Assembly (NCBI GenBank): GCA_007119455.1
Contig: SKPR01000227.1
Span: 1 to 12,610 of the forward strand
From: Candidatus Brevefilum sp.
GTDB lineage: Bacteria > Chloroflexota > Anaerolineae > Anaerolineales > Anaerolineaceae
DNA: 12,610 nt
Reading direction: 5' to 3'
Position numbers and translations under genes: made by a program. The notes beneath the pieces are model-generated. The model searched no databases. It worked only from the letters and a program-made list of their open reading frames with translations, and was not told where the DNA came from. Shown in pieces: positions 7,317 to 12,610 of the stretch. Numbering within the stretch: position 1 is the first letter of the stretch; every line of letters begins with the position of its first letter.

Positions 7317-8254
7317 AATTTCGTCACACTGAAAAACAGTCCAGAGTGAAATTACTGCGTTTAATTGGGTCAGCCCTTGCCTTTAGCGTGGTCGCTTATT
7401 TAATCTGGCAAAACCGTGTTGATTTTGTGGATGCGTTAATAAGCCTTCCTGGCGGATTGCTCCTGGTCGTATTGGTCCTGGCATTTGCCTCACGGTTCGT
7501 GAAAACCTTACGCTGGTTTATTCTCCTCCGTGTGGTTGAGCCCCGGATTACTTTTACCCAGGTCTTCAAGCTCTCTTTTGTTGGTTTATTTACCACCAAT
7601 GTGCTGCCAACCACAATTGGCGGGGATGTGGTTAAACTGGGCGGGGCAGTTCAGGCAGGGTTTTCATCATCTACAATTGCTGCCTCACTGGTGATTGATC
7701 GCCTGATTGGGATGGCAACCATGGCAACCTTTCTCCCATTAGGGGTATTGCGCATCATCCAGGCAGATCTTTCACGGGTGATGATGGCTGCAGCACCCGT
7801 CAGCCCATCTATTAACCGGCTCTGGGAAAAATTCACGGCTTTTCTGAATAATACCTGGCAGGCTTTGCGTTTATGGTTCAAACAACCCGGCAGCCTCATC
7901 TGGGCGGGATTATTATCCTTTGTGCATATGGCCTGCACCTTCACTATGGTGACGGTAATCCTGGGGGGGCTGGCTGATCCGGTGACCTGGTGGACAGCAG
8001 GCGGGCTGTGGGTTCTGGTTTATTTCATCACCCTGATCCCTGTTTCAATTAATGGTTTGGGATTGCAGGAAGTTTCCCTTTCACTGATATTTGTCAATTT
8101 TGCAGGGATTGCTGAATCTAACAGTCTGGTGCTAGCATTGTTAATGCGGGTGACCTTCATGATCGCCAGCCTGCCCGGAGCATTTTTCCTACCGGGGGTT
8201 ATGTCAGGAGCGAGGCAATCATCCAAAGTTAACAATGAAGAAAGCATGTCATGA
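7313..8254 (+). CDS. YbhN/UPF0104-type flippase-like integral membrane protein
   Basis: A 313-residue polytopic protein of the family that also forms the flippase domain of lysylphosphatidylglycerol synthases (MprF). Family landmarks are GLFTTNVLPTTIGGDVVKL (91-109), ASLVIDRLIG (124-133) and, near the C-terminus, SINGLGLQEVSL, the analogue of the P-x-x-x-G-x-G-x-x-E block. Seven or eight hydrophobic segments are visible. Members are frequent next to polyprenyl-phosphate glycosyltransferases; a role in moving or presenting lipid-linked sugar is plausible but unproven. It is tied to both neighbours by four-base ATGA overlaps, so it is probably translationally coupled to the GT2 enzyme before it and the large GT-C-like protein after it. 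The lipid it handles is not known. Confidence 0.85.
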   Translation: MKFRHTEKQSRVKLLRLIGSALAFSVVAYLIWQNRVDFVDALISLPGGLLLVVLVLAFASRFVKTLRWFILLRVVEPRITFTQVFKLSFVGLFTTNVLPTTIGGDVVKLGGAVQAGFSSSTIAASLVIDRLIGMATMATFLPLGVLRIIQADLSRVMMAAAPVSPSINRLWEKFTAFLNNTWQALRLWFKQPGSLIWAGLLSFVHMACTFTMVTVILGGLADPVTWWTAGGLWVLVYFITLIPVSINGLGLQEVSLSLIFVNFAGIAESNSLVLALLMRVTFMIASLPGAFFLPGVMSGARQSSKVNNEESMS

Positions 8255-10257
8255 CTGATGGTTTAAGAAAAACATCAAATTGGCAAGAAAACCAGAAGAC
8301 ATCTGGGCCAGTTCAGGCAATCCGTTTCTTTCTAATGATTGCACTGGCGGCAAACTGGGTTGTGGTCATCTTGATGATGTTTGAGGACTATGGGCTTGGG
8401 TCTATATTAGGTTTTTCAGGAAGTCGGCTACTGTCACTATGGCCTTTTTTTCTGTATATTGCAATCCTGACGTTCTTTTTATTTCTGACCAACTCACAAT
8501 GGTTTGAGGTACTCTTAAGGTTTTCGAGCGCGATTATCGGCGCAATTTCCCGGTTAGGTGTGATTAATTGGTTCTTAGCCGGTGTGCCAATCCTGGTGTT
8601 TGGCTTTTATCATCTGGTTGGATGGGAGTTGACCGTTATTGATAATCTGCCAAAGATCTGGGTATTTGCCCATGTGAGTTTGGTTGGTGGCGTTTTTCTG
8701 ATCGCTACAGGGAAGGCGGACACGGGAAAAGGTCTGTTGGCTATTTTTTCGGTATATGGCGTCATTTTGTGGGCAATTTACTACATCCCAAATGTTCACA
8801 CCTACCCGCTTTCTATGGGATGGTCTGAGACCAGCCGATATTATTATGCCTCGTTATATCTTTCGCCTGTAATTTACGGACAGCGGGTGGCGCTTTCTTC
8901 GTTGCATCCATCCCGTTATCTGATGCAGGCTGTGCCGTTTTTATTACCCTCACTGCCCCTTTGGTTTCATCGTTTGTGGCAGGTCATTTTGTGGGTGGCA
9001 TTAGGCCTGGCTGGCGGATATGGGTTGGTTAAGCGAATCAAGCCCGCTGATCGATTGATTGGCATCAGCCTGGCTGCCTGGTTTTTCCTGTTTATTTTTC
9101 AGGGACCGGTCTATTATCACCTGATGGTGGTCATCATCATTGTGCTCTTTGGTTTTGACAAAGAACGATTAGGCCGTTCCCTGGGCTTTGTTATGCTTGC
9201 TTCACTGTGGGCCGGTATCAGCCGGGTAAACTGGTTCCCCATCCCGGGTATGCTGGTCGTCACTCTGTACGTTCTGGAAATACCAGCCGGAAAGAAGTCT
9301 TTCTGGCAATACTGGCGCTGGCCGATTATGACCGTTTTGCTCGGGTTTTTCCTGGCCTTCGTTTCACAGGCAGGGTTTGCAGCGATCAGTGGTAAACCAC
9401 CGGATGTATTCGTGTCCAGTTTTCAATCACCGCTCTATCGCTATCGGCTTTTCCCGAATGAAGCCTTTGGCCCAGGTATCATCAATATGTTGATTACAGT
9501 TACTTTTCCGGTATGGGTTGTTTTAATCTGGCGTATCCTGCCCCGGGTTCGTGCCTGGCGATTTTTCCGGTTGCTGGCCTTAGTAAGTATTCTGGTTACG
9601 CTATTGGCAATGGGCTTGATTGTGAGCATGAAGATTGGCGGCGGGAACAACCTGCACAACCTGGATGCCTACCTCGTGTTCCTGGCTGTGATTGGGGCTT
9701 ATGTAGCCTTCAATCGATTTTCACCCGACCGTCCGGATCGATTGCCAGCATGGACAGTTCCCGCGCCACTGCTGGTGTTTGTTTTTCTGATTCCCACAAT
9801 CTTCGTACTGGATCTCATCCGCCCGTATCCTGACCTGGAAAATGAACGTGCCTGGGAGCATATTAACCAAATTCAAGACCTAATCAATGAACGGGTTGTA
9901 GAAGGTGGCGAGGTCTTATTTATCCAGAACCGGCATTTACTGACATTCGATATGATCGAAGGTGTAACACTGGTGCCTGAATATGAAAAAGTTTTCCTGA
10001 TGGAAATGGTGATGTCAGGCAATCAGGCCTACCTGGAACAATTCTGGTTTGATCTAGACATGCATCGTTTCGATCTGATCGTGACTGAACCCTTATCCCT
10101 GGCCATTAAACCGTTCACTGAACCATTTGCGGAAGAAAACAACTACTGGGTGGAAAGGGTTGGTTGGCCAATGATGGACTCCTACAACACCATCTTAGAC
10201 CTTTATGAAAGCGGGATGTGGGTGATGGCGCCAAAAACTGGTCAGTCATTGCCTTGA
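8251..10257 (+). CDS. Large GT-C-like multi-pass membrane protein with soluble C-terminal domain
   Basis: A 668-residue protein that I do not recognise by name. Residues 21-520 hold at least ten hydrophobic segments. A large loop (181-223) reads PNVHTYPLSMGWSETSRYYY and then ASLYLSPVIYG and SLHPSRYLMQ, rich in Tyr, Ser and charged residues as in the substrate loops of GT-C enzymes. A second loop contains KIGGGNNLHNLD (461-472), a conserved-looking polar motif in an otherwise hydrophobic stretch. From R524 to the end the protein is soluble, about 145 residues with alternating helices and strands, starting RPYPDLENERAWEHINQI. This layout (polytopic GT-C module plus periplasmic tail) resembles oligosaccharide or mannosyl transferases, but the family call is inference. 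Its start overlaps the YbhN-like gene as ATGA, linking it to the GT2-YbhN pair; it could be the enzyme that consumes the lipid-linked sugar. Confidence 0.6.
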   Translation: MTDGLRKTSNWQENQKTSGPVQAIRFFLMIALAANWVVVILMMFEDYGLGSILGFSGSRLLSLWPFFLYIAILTFFLFLTNSQWFEVLLRFSSAIIGAISRLGVINWFLAGVPILVFGFYHLVGWELTVIDNLPKIWVFAHVSLVGGVFLIATGKADTGKGLLAIFSVYGVILWAIYYIPNVHTYPLSMGWSETSRYYYASLYLSPVIYGQRVALSSLHPSRYLMQAVPFLLPSLPLWFHRLWQVILWVALGLAGGYGLVKRIKPADRLIGISLAAWFFLFIFQGPVYYHLMVVIIIVLFGFDKERLGRSLGFVMLASLWAGISRVNWFPIPGMLVVTLYVLEIPAGKKSFWQYWRWPIMTVLLGFFLAFVSQAGFAAISGKPPDVFVSSFQSPLYRYRLFPNEAFGPGIINMLITVTFPVWVVLIWRILPRVRAWRFFRLLALVSILVTLLAMGLIVSMKIGGGNNLHNLDAYLVFLAVIGAYVAFNRFSPDRPDRLPAWTVPAPLLVFVFLIPTIFVLDLIRPYPDLENERAWEHINQIQDLINERVVEGGEVLFIQNRHLLTFDMIEGVTLVPEYEKVFLMEMVMSGNQAYLEQFWFDLDMHRFDLIVTEPLSLAIKPFTEPFAEENNYWVERVGWPMMDSYNTILDLYESGMWVMAPKTGQSLP

Positions 10258-10295
10258 CCCTCAAGCCGGGACGATTATAATTCAATTGTTGAAAT
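10253..10295 (+). promoter_or_regulatory. Second copy of the locus promoter/operator, MarR-type gene
   Basis: TTGACC (10254-10259) overlaps the stop codon of the preceding gene, followed by a 16-bp spacer and a perfect TATAAT (10276-10281). The -35 lies in the dyad CTTGA-CCC-TCAAG (10253-10265). A start-site dyad AATTCA-N5-TGAAAT (10279-10295) has the same length and position relative to the -10 as the one at 6300-6316. The start point would be near 10288, only about nine bases before the ATG, so the transcript is nearly leaderless. Confidence 0.65.
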
Positions 10296-10296
10296 T

Positions 10297-10800
10297 ATGA
10301 TGACACTAGACATACAAAGCAGCGAATTTCGTGATTTAGCCTTACTTCTCCAAATTGAGGATGATCCGGATGTTTCACAGGCCAAACTGGCCGAGGATCT
10401 GGGTGTGGCCATTGGAACAGTTAACTGGCATATCAAGAGGTTGGTTGAAAAAGGATTGGTTAAAGTCAGGCGTGCCCGGCGGCGAAAATTGCGTTATATC
10501 ATTACACCGGATGGGATGGCTGAACGAGCAAAACTGACGGTGGCTTATGTTGAAGAATCCTTCCGGTTGTTCCGTCAGGTGAGGCATACTGTAACCGGCC
10601 TGCTTTCTGAATTAAAAGACGAAAATATCCATGCCGTGCGCCTGGTTGGAGAGGGTGATATTTTTGAAATTTGCCGGCTAACCTGCCTGGAGCATAGCTT
10701 TACTCTGACGGATAATGCTCATAGCCCATCCCTGGTGGTGGACGGTTTGAACATTAGGCTCGAGTATCATAGTGAACACAGGAAATCAAATACGAGGTGA
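10297..10800 (+). CDS. EPS-associated MarR-type winged-helix regulator with extra C-terminal domain
   Basis: A 167-residue DNA-binding protein. The winged helix spans about residues 12-75: VSQAKLAEDLGVAIGTVNWHI (26-46) is the helix-turn-helix, RRARRRKLRYIITPDG (58-73) is the basic wing, and MAERAKLTVAYVEESFR (74-90) continues as a helix. This order and the SQ-x-x-LA-x-x-LG-x-x-x-G-x-x-N-x-x-x-x-x-L-x-x-KG pattern match the MarR-like regulators found in exopolysaccharide loci (the type known as MarR_EPS). Unlike the usual short members of about 100 residues, it has about 65 more: AVRLVGEGDIFEICRL (113-128) and then SLVVDGLNIRL (145-155), which looks like an abbreviated nucleotide-binding or effector fold. 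Start at ATG 10297 or 10300; no Shine-Dalgarno, in line with a near-leaderless transcript. The dyad over its own promoter suggests autoregulation. It is followed one base later by the fucose synthase start. Confidence 0.8.
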   Translation: MMTLDIQSSEFRDLALLLQIEDDPDVSQAKLAEDLGVAIGTVNWHIKRLVEKGLVKVRRARRRKLRYIITPDGMAERAKLTVAYVEESFRLFRQVRHTVTGLLSELKDENIHAVRLVGEGDIFEICRLTCLEHSFTLTDNAHSPSLVVDGLNIRLEYHSEHRKSNTR

Positions 10801-10801
10801 T

Positions 10802-11749
10802 ATGACTGGAACATTTAACTGGGAAGAAAAACGGATCTGTGTGACGGGTGGAGCCGGCTTCCTCGGTACACACTTAATCGAAGAATTGCGGCTTCGAGGG
10901 GCGGATCAAATATTTGTTCCCACCATTGAAGAATATAATCTGGTTGATCCGGAGGCGATCCGGCGGATGCTGGTGGACTCTGATCCTGATGTGATCATCC
11001 ACCTGGCTGCGCAGGTGGGGGGTATTGGCGCTAATCTTAACCATCCGGCAGAATTTTTCTATGACAACCTGATGATGGGTGTCCAGTTAATCCACCAGGC
11101 CTACAAAACGGGTGTGGAAAAATTCGTGGCCATTGGAACAGTGTGTGCTTACCCGAAGTTTACACCGGTGCCCTTTAAAGAAGATGATCTGTGGATCGGA
11201 TATCCGGAGGAAACCAATGCGCCTTATGGTATGGCCAAGAAAATGCTGCTGGTCCAATCTCAGGCGTATCGTGAGCAATATGGTTATAACAGCATATTCC
11301 TGCTGCCCGTCAATCTTTATGGGCCGGGCGACAATTTCGATCCCCGCAGTTCCCATGTCATCCCTGCCCTGATCCGCAAATGTTTTGAAGCAAAGGAACA
11401 GGGATTAGACCATATTATCGTTTGGGGGGATGGCTCGCCAACTCGGGAGTTCATCTATGTCAAAGATGCAGCTCGTGGGATAGCTATGGCTACAGAAAAT
11501 TATAATGAATCCCTTCCGGTTAATATCGGTTCAGGGTTTGAGATCAGCATCAAAGATCTGGCAGAGAAAATTGTTCAAATGTCGGGGTTTGAAGGAGATC
11601 TGGTATGGGACACCAGTAAGCCCAACGGCCAGCCCCGGCGTGCGTTAGATATCAGCCGTGCCAAAGAAAAATTTGGTTTTGAAGCCGAAACGGATTTTGA
11701 TGAAGGACTTCAAAAGACGATTGATTGGTACCGTGAAAACCAAAAATAA
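10802..11749 (+). CDS. fcl: GDP-L-fucose synthase (GDP-4-keto-6-deoxymannose epimerase/reductase)
   Basis: A 315-residue extended SDR enzyme that converts GDP-4-keto-6-deoxy-D-mannose to GDP-L-fucose with NADPH in the cytosol. The Rossmann start TGGAGFLG (15-22) binds the cofactor. The family-specific AAQVGGIGAN (69-78) follows, then the catalytic block GTVCAYP (112-118) with C115, Y142-GMA-K146, and NLYGPGDNFDPRSSHVIPAL (171-190) with H185, the partner of the cysteine in epimerisation. The catalytic serine of the Escherichia coli enzyme corresponds to T113 here, a tolerated change seen in a branch of the family. I start at ATG 10802 because GAGGTGAT directly precedes it; an in-frame GTG at 10772 would overlap the regulator gene by 29 bases. 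No mannose dehydratase (gmd) is in the window. A related epimerase acting on another NDP-sugar is a minor alternative. Confidence 0.9.
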   Translation: MTGTFNWEEKRICVTGGAGFLGTHLIEELRLRGADQIFVPTIEEYNLVDPEAIRRMLVDSDPDVIIHLAAQVGGIGANLNHPAEFFYDNLMMGVQLIHQAYKTGVEKFVAIGTVCAYPKFTPVPFKEDDLWIGYPEETNAPYGMAKKMLLVQSQAYREQYGYNSIFLLPVNLYGPGDNFDPRSSHVIPALIRKCFEAKEQGLDHIIVWGDGSPTREFIYVKDAARGIAMATENYNESLPVNIGSGFEISIKDLAEKIVQMSGFEGDLVWDTSKPNGQPRRALDISRAKEKFGFEAETDFDEGLQKTIDWYRENQK

Positions 11750-11767
11750 ATGGAATAGTATTTACTG

Positions 11768-12610
11768 ATGAATCGCCAAACCAATGACCAGATTGCCATC
11801 ACACATCTTCGACCATCCACGGGATGGTTGTCGGTTGATTTTAAAGAATTATGGCGTTTTCGTGAACTGATCTTTTTTCTGACCTGGCGAGATATCAAAG
11901 TCCGTTATAAGCAGGCTTTATTGGGCGTTGCCTGGGCTGTTCTCCAGCCGTTGCTGACCGTTTTGATATTTACTGTGATCTTTGGTGTGCTACTCAGTGT
12001 ACCCTCACAGGGATTACCTTATCCTTTATTTGCGCTTACGGCTTTGCTTCCCTGGCAGCTTTTTGCCACTGCATTGCAACGTTCGAGTATCAGCCTGGTT
12101 GGTAACGCCAACCTGATCACCAAGATTTATTTCCCACGTCTGGCAATCCCATTATCTTCCATTCTGGCTGCCCTGGTCGACTTTGGGGTCTCGTTTGTTG
12201 TTTTGATGGGTGTGATGGCTTATTATCGGTTCTGGCCGGGATGGAACATCCTTTGGGTCCCCCCGATCATCCTGCTGGCCTTATTGACCGCACTTTCGAT
12301 GGGGTTATGGCTGTCTGCGTTGAATGTCCAATACCGCGATGTCCAGCATATGGTCCCCTTTATTGTTCAGGTATGGATGTATGCCTCACCAATTGTTTAC
12401 CCGATTGAAACCATCCCTGCAGGTATCTGGCGCAGGCTTTATGGCTTAAACCCAATGGTTGGTGTTATTCAGGGCTTTCGATGGGCATTATTGGACGGAG
12501 CGCCACCCGATGCCACCATGTTGATATCGATTGGCGTGATGGTCATTTTCCTGATTAGCGGCCTCTATTACTTCCGGCGAATGGAAAAAACATTTGCCGA
12601 TATTGTTTAG
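11768..12610 (+). CDS. ABC-2 type polysaccharide/polyol-phosphate exporter permease (Wzm/TagG-like)
   Basis: A complete 280-residue permease; its TAG stop is the last three bases of the window. It forms the membrane part of an ABC transporter that moves completed polysaccharide or teichoic-acid-like chains across the inner membrane, working with a Wzt/TagH ATPase. The N-terminal amphipathic region LWRFRELIFFLTWRDIKVRY (28-47) and the following LLGVAWAVLQPLL (51-63) are the family hallmark. About six membrane helices follow, with LNVQYRDVQHMVPF (185-198), YASPIVYPIETIP (205-217) and LNPMVGVIQGFRWALL (227-242) at the usual places. The start ATG lies 18 bases after the fucose synthase stop, without a good ribosome binding site. 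The ATPase is expected just beyond the window. The exact cargo is unknown; fucose synthase next door suggests a fucose-containing glycan. Confidence 0.9.
   Translation: MNRQTNDQIAITHLRPSTGWLSVDFKELWRFRELIFFLTWRDIKVRYKQALLGVAWAVLQPLLTVLIFTVIFGVLLSVPSQGLPYPLFALTALLPWQLFATALQRSSISLVGNANLITKIYFPRLAIPLSSILAALVDFGVSFVVLMGVMAYYRFWPGWNILWVPPIILLALLTALSMGLWLSALNVQYRDVQHMVPFIVQVWMYASPIVYPIETIPAGIWRRLYGLNPMVGVIQGFRWALLDGAPPDATMLISIGVMVIFLISGLYYFRRMEKTFADIV

Noticed and set aside
10772..10801. GTG start for the fucose synthase ten codons upstream
   Set aside because: It would overlap the regulator gene by 29 bases, while ATG 10802 is directly preceded by GAGGTGAT and places the Rossmann motif at the usual distance from the N-terminus.
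1..12610. CRISPR array, insertion sequence, tRNA or phage-type elements
   Set aside because: I looked for regularly spaced direct repeats, transposase motifs with terminal repeats, and tRNA cloverleaf stems on both strands by eye and found none.

Overview
The window looks like part of a surface-polysaccharide and envelope-lipid island from a bacterium with mid-range G+C. Protein style and gene content (multi-pass GT-C-type membrane proteins with few clear relatives in model bacteria, an EPS-type MarR regulator, a Wzm-type exporter, an SbcD-like phosphoesterase) suggest Chloroflexota, perhaps Anaerolineae. That placement is inference from pattern recognition and no search was run.

Layout. Positions 1-1887 are on the minus strand and, in the order of transcription, encode a lysophospholipid/lipid A-type acyltransferase (985-1887), a CDP-alcohol phosphatidyltransferase (194-961) and the N-terminus of an SbcD/Mre11-like metallophosphoesterase (1-130, cut by the window edge). 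A 367-base divergent intergenic region (1888-2254) holds a candidate extended -10 promoter with an overlapping 8-bp dyad. All remaining genes are on the plus strand: a GT4 glycosyltransferase (2255), two GT-C-like membrane proteins (3391, 4733), a DPM1/GtrB-type GT2 enzyme (6333), a YbhN-type flippase-like membrane protein (7313), a third large GT-C-like membrane protein (8251), an EPS-associated MarR-type regulator (10297), GDP-L-fucose synthase (10802) and a polysaccharide ABC-2 permease (11768) that ends exactly at the window edge.

How the genes may work together. The GT2 enzyme is of the type that makes polyprenyl-phosphate-linked sugar on the cytosolic face. The YbhN-like protein may help move or handle lipids. 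The three GT-C-like proteins could use the lipid-linked sugar outside the membrane. The GT2, YbhN and large GT-C genes are joined by ATGA stop/start overlaps, so they are probably translated together. Fucose synthase and the ABC permease point to synthesis and export of a fucose-containing polysaccharide; the mannose dehydratase that would supply the fucose synthase and the ABC ATPase are not in the window. The acyltransferase, CDP-alcohol transferase and divergent GT4 resemble a glycophospholipid toolkit.

The most interesting signal is regulatory. The promoters in front of the GT2 gene and the MarR-type gene share one architecture: a TTGAC -35 inside a small CTTG/CAAG dyad, a 16-bp spacer, a perfect TATAAT, and a 17-bp dyad AATTCA-N5-TGAAWT over the start site. 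This could be a common operator in the locus, possibly bound by the MarR-type protein encoded here.
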